From contig NZ_QJQX01000057.1 of assembly GCF_013393185.1 (NCBI RefSeq), positions 124,001-188,000 of the forward strand: a stretch of 64,000 bases of DNA, in the 5' to 3' direction. A program made the translations under genes and the position numbers. Below the pieces are notes generated by a model that saw nothing but the letters and a program-made list of their open reading frames with translations, searched no databases and had not been told where the DNA came from. Source of the stretch: Sphingobium lactosutens. Lineage in GTDB: Bacteria; Pseudomonadota; Alphaproteobacteria; Sphingomonadales; Sphingomonadaceae. This document shows, piece after piece, positions 46,214 through 59,124 of this stretch (within the stretch, counting starts at the first letter, position 1; the number at the start of each line of letters is the position of its first letter).

Positions 46214-47221
46214 TCAAATCTTTTTTGCGCCATCGGCCGGAGCGGCCTGGGCGGTCGTTGCCGCCCCTTCTTTTCTCAGCGAACCGCCCTGCGAAAGCAC
46301 CCACTGGTCGAACTGCTCGGGCGGCAGCGCCTCGATCGCGATCGGCATGAAGCCGTGGCGCGCGCCGCACAGTTCCGAACACTGGCCGTAATAGACGCCC
46401 GGCTTCTCGATGGTGAAGCTCTTCTCATTGAGGCGACCCGGCACGGCGTCCATCTTCACCCAGAGCGAGGGCACGGCGAAGCTGTGGATAACGTCGGCGG
46501 CGGTGATGATGAGCTTGACCGGGCGGCCGGCGGGCAGGACGAGACGATTATCGGGCGCGAGCAGATAGGGCTCGCCATTGGCCTTCGCCTTGTCTTCGGG
46601 CAGCAGGTTGGACACGAATTCGGGGATGCCCGCATCGGGATATTCATAGCCCCAATACCATTGATAGCCCGTGACCTTGACGGTCAGCGCATCTTTGGGC
46701 GCGGGCTTATACTGGTCGGCGAGCAGGCCGATCGAGGGCACCGCGATCGCCAGCAGGACCAGCACGGGGACGACCGTCCATAACACTTCGACGAGGGTAT
46801 TGTGCGAGGTCTTGGACGGCACCGGGTTGGCGGAGCGGCGATAGCGGATCATCACATAGAGCATCAGCACCAGCACGAAGATGGAGATGATGGTGATGAT
46901 CGGCAGCAGCATCACGTCGTGCAGCCAGCGCGCGGTCTTGCCGGTGTCGGTGAACTGTTCCTGGAGCGTGTATTCGCCAGGGCGGGGCATGCCGATGCCC
47001 TCGGTCGGCTTCATCCGGGGCGGGGCCGCAACCTTTGCGACGGGGGCAGCTTCGGCCGCCGGCGCGGTGGCATTGGCGGCCGATTCGGCGGGAGCGGCGG
47101 CATTGTCGGAAGCCGGCGCGGCAACGGCGGCATTCTCTTGAGCAAGAGCGGGACCGTTCATCGCCATAGCGGGCGCAAAGGCCAATAATCCGGCGAGAAC
47201 GAGTGACTTCACCTTTTTCAT
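46214..47221 (-). CDS. ctaC: Cytochrome c oxidase subunit II
   Basis: A 335-residue subunit carrying the CuA centre that receives electrons from cytochrome c. Signal peptide at about 1-27, then an unusual Ala/Pro-rich stretch (about 30-68), two membrane helices (about 103-125 and 143-166) and the cupredoxin domain. CuA ligands are H246, C281, E283, C285, H289 and M292 (in GQCSELCGARHGFMPI), and the electron-entry aromatic region is YQWYWGYEYP. No C-terminal cytochrome c domain, so it is a plain aa3 type. First gene of the operon. Confidence 0.97.
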   Translation of the reverse strand: MKKVKSLVLAGLLAFAPAMAMNGPALAQENAAVAAPASDNAAAPAESAANATAPAAEAAPVAKVAAPPRMKPTEGIGMPRPGEYTLQEQFTDTGKTARWLHDVMLLPIITIISIFVLVLMLYVMIRYRRSANPVPSKTSHNTLVEVLWTVVPVLVLLAIAVPSIGLLADQYKPAPKDALTVKVTGYQWYWGYEYPDAGIPEFVSNLLPEDKAKANGEPYLLAPDNRLVLPAGRPVKLIITAADVIHSFAVPSLWVKMDAVPGRLNEKSFTIEKPGVYYGQCSELCGARHGFMPIAIEALPPEQFDQWVLSQGGSLRKEGAATTAQAAPADGAKKI

Positions 47222-47421
47222 AGCCTCTTCATACCCCTAACCCCTTGGCGCCGCTGCGACGAAGCTGCACTTTTCATGCATGGACTTCGCCCGGTCGGTT
47301 CTGTCGCGGCTTATAGGCAGGCTTTCCGCCAGCCTCAAGCACAGATGGAGCAGATTTTCTTCGCTGTTGCAACGCACTCCCCACCCGCCTATCTCGCAGG
47401 TCCACGCATGGGGGCGTGGAC

Positions 47422-47445
47422 GGGACGCCTTGGGGCGCCCCTTTT
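47422..47445 (+). terminator. Candidate attenuator in the pyrE leader
   Basis: GGGACGCC (47422-47429), a TTGG loop and GGCGCCCC (47434-47441) form a hairpin with one mismatch, followed by TTTT, about 65 nt before the pyrE start. A perfect 8 bp hairpin, GTCCACGC/GCGTGGAC (47400-47421), stands directly before it. It could end an upstream transcript or attenuate pyrE. Confidence 0.4.
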
Positions 47446-47510
47446 GATACAAGGCAGCGGCCCGGAATGCGAACAGGCGACGGGGCCGCGCGACAGGAAT
47501 AGTGGACGGC

Positions 47511-48092
47511 ATGACTGACGAGGAAGTATTGGCGGAATTCCGGGCGGCAGGGGCGCTGCTCGAAGGGCATTTCATCCTGTCGTCGGGCCGCCGCAGCGCC
47601 AATTATCTGCAGTGCGCCCGCGTGCTGATGAACGCCGAGCGCGCCGGCAAGCTGGCCCGCGCCACGGTGCAGCAGTTGCCCCGCGAACTGCGGCAGGAGA
47701 TCGACCTGGTGGTCTCGCCCGCGATGGGCGGCCTGATCATCGGCCATGAAGTCGGCCGCGCGCTGGACAAGGACGCCGTTTTCCTGGAGCGCCCCGAAGG
47801 CACCTTCGAGCTGCGCCGCGGCTTCGCGATCACGCCGGGCCAGAAGGTGCTGATGGTCGAGGACGTCGTCACCACCGGCTTGTCCTCGCGCCAGGCGATC
47901 GAGGCGGTTGAGGCGGAAGGCGGCATCGTCGTCGCCGAAGTCGCGCTGGTCGACCGTTCGGCCGGCGAAGTGGACCTGGGCGTCCCCTTCTACCCACTCG
48001 TCTCCATCAATTTCCCGGTCTATGACGAAGACGCCGTGCCGCCCGAACTGGCGGCGGTCCCGGCGATCAAGCCCGGCAGCCGGAAGCAGTAG
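47511..48092 (+). CDS. pyrE: Orotate phosphoribosyltransferase
   Basis: A 193-residue enzyme that joins orotate and PRPP to give OMP in pyrimidine synthesis. The PRPP-binding loop is [14 protein letters not shown]; the N-terminus [19 protein letters not shown] and [16 protein letters not shown] carry the orotate and flexible-loop regions. The start is the ATG at 47511 ([10 protein letters not shown]); a GTG at 47502 would add three residues. pdxJ follows 4 bp after the stop. Confidence 0.96.
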   Translation: MTDEEVLAEFRAAGALLEGHFILSSGRRSANYLQCARVLMNAERAGKLARATVQQLPRELRQEIDLVVSPAMGGLIIGHEVGRALDKDAVFLERPEGTFELRRGFAITPGQKVLMVEDVVTTGLSSRQAIEAVEAEGGIVVAEVALVDRSAGEVDLGVPFYPLVSINFPVYDEDAVPPELAAVPAIKPGSRKQ

Positions 48093-48096
48093 TCCG

Positions 48097-48825
48097 ATGA
48101 GCGCGCCCCTTCGCCTTGGCGTCAACATCGACCATGTGGCGACCATCCGCAACGCGCGCGGGGGCGAGCATCCCGACCCGGTCAAGGCTGCCTTGCTGGC
48201 GGTGAAGGCCGGCGCCGACGGCATCACCGCGCATCTGCGCGAGGATCGCCGCCATATCCGCGACGAGGATATCGCCATGCTGATGGCGGCGCTGGACGTG
48301 CCGCTGAACCTAGAGATGGCCGCGACGCAGGAGATGCTGGACATCGCGCTGCGCCACAAGCCGCATGCCGCCTGCATCGTGCCGGAAAAGCGCGAGGAGC
48401 GCACGACCGAAGGCGGCCTCGACGCCGCCGGGCAGATCGAGGTGCTGAAGCCGATCGTCGCGAAGCTGAACGAGGATGGCATTCGCGTCAGCCTATTCAT
48501 CGAGGCGGATGCCGCGCAGATCGAAGCGGCGATCCAGCTGGGCGCGCCGGTGGTCGAATTCCACACCGGCGCCTATGCGCACCTGACCGGCGAAGCCCGC
48601 GCGGTCGAACTGCGGCGGATCGCCGACGCGGCGGCGCTGGCGGCCAAGAACGGCATCGAACCCCATGCCGGCCATGGCCTGACCTTCGACAATGTCGCGC
48701 CGATCGCCGCCATCCCGCAGGTCGCCGAACTCAATATCGGCCATTTCCTGATCGGTGAGGCGATCTTCGGCGGGCTGGAAAGCAGCATCCGCGAGATGCG
48801 CCGCCAGATGGACCTGGCGCGATGA
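48097..48825 (+). CDS. pdxJ: Pyridoxine 5'-phosphate synthase
   Basis: A 242-residue TIM-barrel enzyme joining 3-amino-1-hydroxyacetone phosphate and deoxyxylulose phosphate to make PNP, the last ring-forming step of vitamin B6 synthesis. Signatures: [16 protein letters not shown] at the N-terminus, [27 protein letters not shown], and [10 protein letters not shown]. The ATG is at 48097; the frame is open upstream within pyrE. acpS begins 13 bp downstream. pdxJ-acpS-lepB is a familiar proteobacterial run. Confidence 0.97.
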   Translation: MSAPLRLGVNIDHVATIRNARGGEHPDPVKAALLAVKAGADGITAHLREDRRHIRDEDIAMLMAALDVPLNLEMAATQEMLDIALRHKPHAACIVPEKREERTTEGGLDAAGQIEVLKPIVAKLNEDGIRVSLFIEADAAQIEAAIQLGAPVVEFHTGAYAHLTGEARAVELRRIADAAALAAKNGIEPHAGHGLTFDNVAPIAAIPQVAELNIGHFLIGEAIFGGLESSIREMRRQMDLAR

Positions 48826-48838
48826 AGGTGATGCAGCC

Positions 48839-49240
48839 GTGATCATCGGCCTCGGCTCCGACCTCTGCAATATCGAGCGGATCCAGAATTCGCTCGATCG
48901 CTTTGGCACACGGTTCGAGAGCCGCGTCTTCACCGACGTCGAACAGGCCAAGGCCAATCGCCGCCCCTTCACGAAAGCCGGAACGCTCGCCAAGCGCTTC
49001 GCCGCCAAGGAGGCCTTTTCCAAGGCGGTCGGCACCGGCTTCAAGGCGGGCGTCTTCATGAAGGATATCGGCGTCATTAACGCGCCGTCGGGCGCGCCGA
49101 CGCTCAAGCTGACCGGCGGGGCGCTGGCGCGGTTGGAATCGATGGTCCCGGCCGGGCACAAGCCCGTCATTCATCTGACGCTCACCGACGATCATCCATG
49201 GGCGCAGGCCTTCGTCATCATCGAGGCGCTGCCCCTGTGA
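48839..49240 (+). CDS. acpS: Holo-[acyl-carrier-protein] synthase
   Basis: A 133-residue phosphopantetheinyl transferase that activates ACP. The Mg-binding motif [14 protein letters not shown] is at the very N-terminus and the second motif [16 protein letters not shown] follows. It starts with GTG at 48839; no in-frame ATG lies near, and AAGG is upstream. The stop overlaps the GTG start of lepB (GTGA). Confidence 0.95.
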   Translation: MIIGLGSDLCNIERIQNSLDRFGTRFESRVFTDVEQAKANRRPFTKAGTLAKRFAAKEAFSKAVGTGFKAGVFMKDIGVINAPSGAPTLKLTGGALARLESMVPAGHKPVIHLTLTDDHPWAQAFVIIEALPL

Positions 49241-50169
49241 CGTCCCGGCCCGACGACCCCAACGCCTCCGACTCCAATGAAAGCCAGCCCGTGACGGCCA
49301 TCGACCTGCCCGACAATCCCGCCCCCGAAACGCAGGACAGCCAGGACAAGGGCGCTTCGGTCAACTGGCTGCATGAGGTGAAGAGCATCACGCTGCTGAT
49401 CCTCGCCGTGCTGGCCTTCCACAGCTTCGTCGCCAAGCCATTCTACATTCCCAGCGAATCGATGATGCCGGTGCTGTTGACGGGCGACCGGCTGGTGGTG
49501 AGCAAATTCCCCTATGGCTGGTCCTATGTCTCGCCCAGTTTCCACCCCCTGCCCTTCCTGAAGGGCCGCATTCTGGGCCGCCTGCCCGAGCGCGGCGATA
49601 TCGTCATCGTCAGCCCGCAGAACCGGCGCGAGGATTATATCAAGCGCGTCATCGGCCTGCCCGGCGACATCATCGAGGTGCGCGGCGGGCAGGTGATCCT
49701 GAACGGCGTCGCGGTGCCGCAGAAGGTACTGAAACCGCTGCGCATCCCGGTCGACGGCAATGCGCCCTGCTCGCCGCTGCAATTCCCCGGCGCGCGGGTG
49801 ACGGGCAAGGATGGCCGCGACTATTGCGAACTGCCGGTGCGGCAGGAAATCCTGCCCAACGGCAAGACCTATGTCACCATAGACATGGGGCCAAGCGCGC
49901 TCGACTGGTATGGTCCGGTTCGCGTGCCGGCGGATCATGTCTTCCTGATGGGCGACAATCGCGACAACAGCGCCGACAGCCGTGCGCCGCTGGAGGAAAA
50001 TGGCCTGGGCGGACCGGTGCCGTGGGAAGCGATCGGCGGCCGGGCCGAGTTCATCACCTTCAGCCTGGACGGCGATTCGAGCTGGAACCCGATGAGCTGG
50101 ATTCATGCCTTTCGCAGTGGCCGCGCAGGGAACAGCCTGCGCCCGGAGAGCGTTGCAGCTCCGAAATAG
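49237..50169 (+). CDS. lepB: Signal peptidase I
   Basis: A 310-residue leader peptidase that cleaves signal peptides on the periplasmic side. Acidic, Asn/Asp/Gln-rich N-terminus of about 45 residues, one membrane helix (about 50-65, [15 protein letters not shown]), then the catalytic Ser75 in YIPSESMMP and Lys136 in [12 protein letters not shown], and the C-terminal box [12 protein letters not shown] use the GTG at 49237, overlapping the acpS stop; a GTG at 49291 is possible. The single anchor is usual for alphaproteobacteria. Confidence 0.95.
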   Translation: MTSRPDDPNASDSNESQPVTAIDLPDNPAPETQDSQDKGASVNWLHEVKSITLLILAVLAFHSFVAKPFYIPSESMMPVLLTGDRLVVSKFPYGWSYVSPSFHPLPFLKGRILGRLPERGDIVIVSPQNRREDYIKRVIGLPGDIIEVRGGQVILNGVAVPQKVLKPLRIPVDGNAPCSPLQFPGARVTGKDGRDYCELPVRQEILPNGKTYVTIDMGPSALDWYGPVRVPADHVFLMGDNRDNSADSRAPLEENGLGGPVPWEAIGGRAEFITFSLDGDSSWNPMSWIHAFRSGRAGNSLRPESVAAPK

Positions 50170-50195
50170 TCCTGGCTGAATAAGGGGGTTCGGGT

Positions 50196-51260
50196 TTGAG
50201 CGACAAACATGTTCATGTCGAGTTACCCGGCCCGAGCGAAGTCCGCAGCCCACTCGTCCAGCAGGAACTGAAACGCGCGGGCGTCTGGTTCGCGCTCGCC
50301 ATCGCCATCGCACTGGTCGTGCTGCTGGCGCAGCCGCTGATGCTGGTGATGGGCGCGCTGGTGCTGGCGACGATGATGGATGGCGGCACGCGGCTGCTGG
50401 GCCGGATATTGCCGATCGGGCGCGGCTGGCGGCTGGCGATCGTGCTGCTGGGGGCGGTCGCATTCCTCGCCTATACTTTCTACCTCACCGGATCGAGTCT
50501 GGCCCAACAGGCACAGGCGATGCGCGGCATCGTCGAGGCGCAGGTGGCGCGGATCGGCGGCTGGATGCAGCAGTTGGGCATCACCACAACGCCCGATGAC
50601 CTGAAAGGGCTGGCGCAACAGGCGATGAGCAGCATGGGCCGGGTGACGGCGGCCGTCGGCACGGCGGTCGGCGCGATCACCAGCGGCGTCATGATGCTGG
50701 TGCTGGCCATCTTCATCGCGGTGGAACCCAAGCTCTACGAGCGCGGCGTCGCCTGGATGCTGCCGATGGAGAAGCGCGCGCATTTCTATGCCATCGCCGA
50801 CAAGATGGGCTGGACGCTGCGTCGGCTGATGTTCGGGCGCATCATCGGCATGACGGTGGAGGGCGTGGGCGTCTGGCTGTTCCTCTGGGCAGGCGGCGTA
50901 CCGATGGCGGGGCTGCTCGGCATCCTCACCGGCCTGTTCGCCTTCCTGCCCAATATCGGGTCGATCATCTCCGGCGTCCTCATCATCCTCGTCGGATTTT
51001 CGGGCGGGATGCATACCGGCCTCTATGCCTTTGGCGTCTACATGGCGGTGCAGATCGTCGACGGCTATCTGATCGTGCCGATGGTGGCGAAGCGCGCCAC
51101 CGACCTGGCCCCGGCGCTGGTGCTGGGCGCGCAGATCCTGTTCGGCGCGCTGTTCGGCATCATGGGCCTGTTCCTGGCCGATCCCATCGTCGCGATGATC
51201 AAGGTCTATCTGGAGGAACGATCCAAGGCGCTGGCGACGAAACAGATCGTGCGGGAATAG
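50196..51260 (+). CDS. AI-2E (PerM) family membrane permease
   Basis: A 354-residue protein with about 7-8 membrane helices and the AI-2E/PerM signature near the end: LPNIGSIISGVLIILVGF, VDGYLIVPMVAKRATDLAPALVL and FGALFGIMGLFLADPI. Members transport varied small molecules or ions, and some are Na+/H+ antiporters, so the substrate is open. It starts with TTG at 50196, with AAGGGGG 7 nt before. It follows lepB by 26 bp, probably in one transcript. Confidence 0.88.
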   Translation: MSDKHVHVELPGPSEVRSPLVQQELKRAGVWFALAIAIALVVLLAQPLMLVMGALVLATMMDGGTRLLGRILPIGRGWRLAIVLLGAVAFLAYTFYLTGSSLAQQAQAMRGIVEAQVARIGGWMQQLGITTTPDDLKGLAQQAMSSMGRVTAAVGTAVGAITSGVMMLVLAIFIAVEPKLYERGVAWMLPMEKRAHFYAIADKMGWTLRRLMFGRIIGMTVEGVGVWLFLWAGGVPMAGLLGILTGLFAFLPNIGSIISGVLIILVGFSGGMHTGLYAFGVYMAVQIVDGYLIVPMVAKRATDLAPALVLGAQILFGALFGIMGLFLADPIVAMIKVYLEERSKALATKQIVRE

Positions 51261-51484
51261 GAAAGTCGCGGCTTAACTTCGCACATTTCCCGCTAGTTTC
51301 GACATTAACTGTCCGATGTTGGAAATTATCGTTCGCACAGGGCACTGGATATCGCCCCGACGCTTATCCCTACCAGCCCCGCCCACAATAGGACAGCATG
51401 GCGTTGCGATGATGGAACGTCCCGCCTGTTCCGCGCTTTTTCAACATGATAATGTTCGACAATCATGAGAAGAGGAGTCGCGCG

Positions 51485-51814
51485 ATGACCGTGGGCCTGG
51501 ACAAGGAAAAGAAGCTGCATTTCGACCTGACCAATGTCGGCATGCGGGCGCAGGCAACGGCCGTCGGCCTGTTGCAGCTGTGCCGGGAATTGCGCAGCGC
51601 GGGCATATTGGACGATGCCGCGATCGAGCGGATCAAGGGTGCGATCGCCTGCGACATCGAGGTATCGGCCCCCCGTTCCGTCGCGACCGCCGCCTATCGG
51701 CAGGATATCAAGGGACGGCTGGACCAGCTTTTTTCCGGCGAAGCGAAGATGGGCAGCGCGGATGCGCTGGCCTTCGGTGCCCGGCCGGGCGGCGCCGGCC
51801 AGGAAAAACACTGA
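51485..51814 (+). CDS. Small cytoplasmic protein of unknown function
   Basis: A 109-residue protein, no signal or membrane segment. The central part LTNVGMRAQATAVGLLQLCRELRSAGILDDAAIERIKGAIACDIEVSAPRSV looks helical and well behaved, with GC3-rich codons, so it is coding. GAGGAG lies close before the ATG at 51485. No known family comes to mind. Its C-terminus is Gly/Ala-rich. It converges with the FKBP gene. Confidence 0.7.
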   Translation: MTVGLDKEKKLHFDLTNVGMRAQATAVGLLQLCRELRSAGILDDAAIERIKGAIACDIEVSAPRSVATAAYRQDIKGRLDQLFSGEAKMGSADALAFGARPGGAGQEKH

Positions 51815-51817
51815 TCG

Positions 51818-51848
51818 GGCAAAAGAAAAGGGGCCGACTGGCGGCCCC
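51818..51848 (-). terminator. Terminator of the FKBP gene
   Basis: On the minus strand GGGGCCG (51842-51848) pairs with CGGCCCC (51830-51836), followed by TTTTCTTTT (51821-51829). It serves the FKBP gene; the stem could also stop the convergent transcript. Confidence 0.8.
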
Positions 51849-51874
51849 TTCCTCGACTCATCTGGCTGTGTAGG

Positions 51875-52465
51875 TCAGTGGCCGGCAGGCGGCACTGCAC
51901 CCGGCATGGCACCCTGCGGCGGAATGCCACCCTGCTGCTGCATCATCTGCTGCTGCAGCTGCATCAGTTCCGCCTTCGACTTGAAGTCGTGCAGCGACAC
52001 GTCGAACACCAGCACCGAACCACCGGGGATCGGGCCGTTATCGGCGTCGCCATAGCCGAGCTGCGGCGGAATCCACAGGCGATACTTACCGCCCTTCTTC
52101 ATCTTCTGAAGACCTTCGGAGAAGCCGGGCACCACGCCGTCAATCGGCATCGGCGCCTGCGGATTCTCGTCGAAGACCGTGCCGTCGAGCAGCGCGCCCT
52201 TATATCCGACCAGCGCGACGTCCGCGACGGTCGGGCTGGCGCCCGTGCCTTCTTCCAGCACCTTGTACTGGAGGCCCGATTCGGTCGTCACCACGCCGGC
52301 TTCATGCGCATTCTGCGACAGGAAGGCCGCCGGCGACGCCGCGACACCCTGCTGCCCTGCCCAGGCAAGGCCACCCGCGGCCAGCGCGACGGCGGCAATG
52401 CCAACCCAGAGCCGCGTCAGCGACCCCTTGGCGATAGGACGAAGGGGAACGGCCGTCGTGGACAT
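51875..52465 (-). CDS. FKBP-type peptidyl-prolyl cis-trans isomerase
   Basis: A 196-residue isomerase with an N-terminal membrane anchor or signal (about 16-36, LTRLWVGIAAVALAAGGLAWAG), then one FKBP domain (about 60-160): ESGLQYKVLEEGTGASPTVAD, VGYKGALLDGTVFDENP, WIPPQLGYGD and VLVFDVSLHDF. A Gln/Met/Pro-rich tail of about 35 residues (LQQQMMQQQGGIPPQG...) ends the protein. It probably assists folding in the periplasm. Lies 74 bp downstream of rpsU on the same strand. Confidence 0.93.
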   Translation of the reverse strand: MSTTAVPLRPIAKGSLTRLWVGIAAVALAAGGLAWAGQQGVAASPAAFLSQNAHEAGVVTTESGLQYKVLEEGTGASPTVADVALVGYKGALLDGTVFDENPQAPMPIDGVVPGFSEGLQKMKKGGKYRLWIPPQLGYGDADNGPIPGGSVLVFDVSLHDFKSKAELMQLQQQMMQQQGGIPPQGAMPGAVPPAGH

Positions 52466-52539
52466 GGGCGGAAGCTCGCTAATTCAGGGCAGGAAAGTCG
52501 TCGGCAGACGGGGCAGCGGATGCCGCCCCGATACGGCGC

Positions 52540-52746
52540 TTACTTCGCGCCGTCGCGCTCGGCGCGCTTGCGTTCCATCTTGCGCGCGCGGCGGACCGCA
52601 GCGGCCTTTTCACGGGCGCGCTTTTCCGACGGCTTCTCATAGTGGCGACGCAGCTTCATTTCGCGATACACGCCTTCACGCTGCAGCTTCTTCTTGAGCG
52701 CGCGGAGGGCCTGGTCGACATTGTTGTCGCGAACGATGATCTGCAT
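52540..52746 (-). CDS. rpsU: 30S ribosomal protein S21
   Basis: A 68-residue basic protein with the S21 start [20 protein letters not shown] and the C-terminal [21 protein letters not shown]21 helps base pairing between mRNA and the 16S tail. The ATG at 52746 is used; a start at 52764 adds six residues not seen in the family. FKBP follows downstream. Confidence 0.97.
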   Translation of the reverse strand: MQIIVRDNNVDQALRALKKKLQREGVYREMKLRRHYEKPSEKRAREKAAAVRRARKMERKRAERDGAK

Positions 52747-52971
52747 AAGTCCGTCAATCTCCAATCAAAAACGGGCGGTTCGCCGGGACAGAAAGTCCTT
52801 CCCGACGGCCCGACCGAATAGCAAAGCCAGTGAGTCGTCGCAGGTCACCCTGCGCCATGTGGGCGGCGCCCTACCAGTGCAGGCACGCAAATTCAACCCA
52901 AAAGGCCCCAATCTCGACATTTGCGACGAGCGGGCGGATAGTGCGGCCATAAAAGACACAGGAGGATCGCC

Positions 52972-53730
52972 ATGGCAACAGCCGCGCACAAGCCCCACAT
53001 GTCCACCCAGGAATGGGAGGCGCGCCAGCAACTCGCCGCCTGCTATCGCATCTTCGACCATCTGGGTTGGTCGGAACTGATCTACAATCACATCACGCTG
53101 CGGGTGCCGGGAGAAGAAAATAGCTTTCTGATCAACCCCTTCGGCCTTGGCTATCATGAGGTAACGGCGTCCAATCTGGTGAAGATCGATATTGACGGCC
53201 AGGTGCTGGACGGCAGCCCCTATCCGGTCAACCGCGCCGGCTTCACCCAGCACAGCGTCTTCCACCGGCATCTGCCCGACGCCCATTGCATCATCCACAC
53301 GCATACGACGGCGGGCATGGCGGTGAGCGCGACGAAAGAAGGGCTGCGGCCGATCAGCTTCTACGCCGCCGCCTTTATCGGCCAGATCGCCTATCATGAC
53401 TTTGAGGGCGTCACGATTCGGCCAGACGAGGGCGAAAGGCTGATCGCGCATCTGGGCGACAAGCGGGTGATGATGCTGCGCAACCATGGGACTTTGGTGA
53501 TGGCGTCGACTTTGCCCGAGGCGTTCCTGAAGCAGTGGCTGCTCCAGCGGGCGTGCGAGATTCAGGTCGCGGCGGGTGCGGCCGGGACGCCGGTCGACAT
53601 CCCGCCCGACGTGATCGCAGTGCACCAGCGCGATCTGGCGGGCGTGCAACTGCCTGTCGGGCCGGGCGTGCCGGATTTCCAGTCGATGGTCCGGGTGATC
53701 GATCGGGTCGATTCGAGCTGGCAGCGGTAA
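52972..53730 (+). CDS. Class II aldolase/adducin family protein
   Basis: A 252-residue protein with the aldolase II fold. Zinc-binding histidines are in CIIHTHTTAGMAVS (HTH) and MLRNHGTLVMAS (later His), with YNHITLRVPG and LINPFGLGYHEVTASNLVKID near the N-terminus. Many members of this subgroup lack a proven aldolase reaction; decarboxylases and sugar-phosphate enzymes occur too. CACAGGAGGAT-like sequence stands just before the ATG at 52972. It is convergent with the 5-oxoprolinase gene, with a REP repeat between. Confidence 0.88.
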   Translation: MATAAHKPHMSTQEWEARQQLAACYRIFDHLGWSELIYNHITLRVPGEENSFLINPFGLGYHEVTASNLVKIDIDGQVLDGSPYPVNRAGFTQHSVFHRHLPDAHCIIHTHTTAGMAVSATKEGLRPISFYAAAFIGQIAYHDFEGVTIRPDEGERLIAHLGDKRVMMLRNHGTLVMASTLPEAFLKQWLLQRACEIQVAAGAAGTPVDIPPDVIAVHQRDLAGVQLPVGPGVPDFQSMVRVIDRVDSSWQR

Positions 53731-53740
53731 AGGCCAGCAG

Positions 53741-53802
53741 CCATTCCCTTCGAGCGTGTCGAGGAGCGGTTAGAGGTTTCTCGACACGCTCGAAACGAAC
53801 GG
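53741..53802. repeat. REP-like inverted repeat, copy 3
   Basis: CCCTTCGAGCGTGTCGAGGA at the left faces TTTCTCGACACGCTCGAAAC at the right, ending GAACGG. The left outer end is more worn than in copies 1 and 2. It fills the gap between two convergent genes. Confidence 0.82.
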
Positions 53803-53813
53803 AGGTGGATGCA

Positions 53814-57392
<3,579 letters not shown>

Positions 57393-57576
57393 GCGCGACC
57401 TGATGGCGGGGTGGGGGCGGATTGGCAAGCGGGCGACTGGAGCCGGCAGGGGGAATGCGGAACGGTTGCAGTCCTGATACCGTTCCGCACCCCAACTCCC
57501 GCCACGGCCAAAACCGCCGCGGGAAATGACCGAGTAAGGACGGGGCGGATCGTTCAGACCCGCCCCATCTGAAAGA

Positions 57577-58131
57577 TCAGAATTTCGCGACGACGCCCGC
57601 CATCGGGCGGATCGAATGGAAATTGCCGGTGGTGTCGGCCTGAACGCGCAGGCGGACATTGCTGCTCTGCGCCGACCCGCCCATGTCGGCGGGCGACAAT
57701 TCAATGCCCGCGCCATAGGTCATGCCGTGGAAATCCGGGCTATCCTTGCCGAGCGCGGCGAAATTGGTCCACTGATAGCCGACCTTGCCGAAGATCAGGC
57801 TGTCCTTGCCCGCCTTCACGCCGGCGCGGCCCGCCACGCCATATTCCCAGTCGATGTCTCCGGACACGCCCTTGGACGCGGTGCCCTCGACACCCAGCAC
57901 GACCGGGCCGGCGACATTATAGTTCACGCCCGCGACGCCTTCGACCATGCGGCCCTTGTAGCCGACCGGCGGAATGCCTTCCTTGCTGGTTTCGCTGTCA
58001 TAATTATGTACGCCGGCCATCACGCCGACATAGGGTTCGATGCGCTTGGCAGAGCCGGCATCGTCCTGCGCCAGGGCGGCGGCGGGAATCAGCGACGCGG
58101 CGGCGGCTGCCGTGAAAAGCAGTGTCTTCAT
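57577..58131 (-). CDS. Outer-membrane beta-barrel protein (opacity/porin-like)
   Basis: A 184-residue protein with a clear signal peptide (about 1-21, ending AAALAQ) and alternating strands such as [58 protein letters not shown] and a final [14 protein letters not shown] with C-terminal Phe. That is the layout of an eight-strand barrel of the OmpA/Opa-like group. The role could be adhesion or wall stability; it cannot be told. Confidence 0.85.
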   Translation of the reverse strand: MKTLLFTAAAAASLIPAAALAQDDAGSAKRIEPYVGVMAGVHNYDSETSKEGIPPVGYKGRMVEGVAGVNYNVAGPVVLGVEGTASKGVSGDIDWEYGVAGRAGVKAGKDSLIFGKVGYQWTNFAALGKDSPDFHGMTYGAGIELSPADMGGSAQSSNVRLRVQADTTGNFHSIRPMAGVVAKF

Positions 58132-58446
58132 GGGTGTGACCCTTTTTGTCTGTGGGAAATTTGCGGCGGTGTGGACCCGCCGGGTCGCAGGATCGGCGCT
58201 GCAAGCGTCCGGGCGACGGGTAAGAAATGGCCGGGACCGCCGGAAGGTTTCCTGAACGGATCGCGAAAATCGGGCAAAAGCCGATTATGTGATGGAAAGA
58301 ACACGGTTTCTGTCAGCCAGATGAACGGAAACCGACTTTTCTGAACAGGGAATAAATGCTTGCACAGCGCGCCTTTAACCATTCACAACCAATTCAAACT
58401 GAGGGCGTTATCCCGTCATCAGAAGGACTGTTGAAGGAGACAGGCG
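58132..58446. other. 315 bp divergent intergenic region
   Basis: It lies between the barrel protein (minus) and a lipoprotein (plus). No coding sequence is supported. It must hold both promoters. TTAACCAT at about 58375 resembles the CtrA-type motif known in alphaproteobacteria, and GGAG stands before the 58447 ATG. Nothing else is clear. Confidence 0.4.
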
Positions 58447-59124
58447 ATGACTGGGACCACAAGAAGGTTTCTCGCCACCCTTGGCCTGGCCGGTGCGCTG
58501 GCCCTGGGTGGCTGCGCCTATGACGACGGCTATGGCTATGGCGGGGTAAGCGTCGGCAGCGGCTATTATGGCGGCGGCTATTACGACCCCTATTATAGCC
58601 CCGGCTATTATCCCGGCGGCTATGGCTGGTACGATAATTATTATTATCCGGGCAGCGGCTATTATGTGTACGATCGAGGCGGCAGGCGCCATCGCTGGAA
58701 CGATGGGCAGCGCCGCTATTGGGAAGGCCGACGGAGCAACCGTCCCGATGATGGCCGCTGGAGCGGAAATCGTCCGGATGACGGCCGCTGGCGCGATCGC
58801 AATCGCAATCCGTCGGGTCCGGGCAACTGGACGCCGCCGCGCCGGGACGCGAACGGTAACTGGACCCGGCCGAACCCGCCACGCGGCGACGATCGCGGGT
58901 CGGGGCGCGGGCCGGGCCGCTGGCGCGGCAATGACGGCGCGCGCCCGGCGCCGTCCGCCGGATCGCAACCCAATTTCCGCCCACCACAGCAAGGACGTCC
59001 ACAAATGAGTCAACCGCGCCCGCAGCGCGAATGGGGCGCCCGCCCCTCCCCCGGCATGCGCGCCGATCGCCCCGTCCGGTCGGGCGGCGGCCGTGAGCCT
59101 GGCGCACGGGTGCGCCCGGACTGA
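58447..59124 (+). CDS. Gly/Tyr-rich lipoprotein of unknown function
   Basis: A 225-residue protein with a lipobox (LALGGC, Cys at about 23). The first mature part is Tyr/Gly-rich (SGYYGGGYYDPYYSPGYYPG), then a basic Arg/Asn/Asp/Pro-rich region with a doubled RPDDGRW. Composition suggests an intrinsically disordered envelope protein. Antisense frames covering the same stretch are alternatives but have no signal and odd composition, whereas this frame has a good Shine-Dalgarno and signal. The stop overlaps the next start (TGATG). Confidence 0.75.
   Translation: MTGTTRRFLATLGLAGALALGGCAYDDGYGYGGVSVGSGYYGGGYYDPYYSPGYYPGGYGWYDNYYYPGSGYYVYDRGGRRHRWNDGQRRYWEGRRSNRPDDGRWSGNRPDDGRWRDRNRNPSGPGNWTPPRRDANGNWTRPNPPRGDDRGSGRGPGRWRGNDGARPAPSAGSQPNFRPPQQGRPQMSQPRPQREWGARPSPGMRADRPVRSGGGREPGARVRPD

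Noticed and set aside
57393-57716. 108-codon upstream extension of the 5-oxoprolinase
   Set aside because: No family character; the conserved start [11 protein letters not shown] begins at the 57392 ATG.
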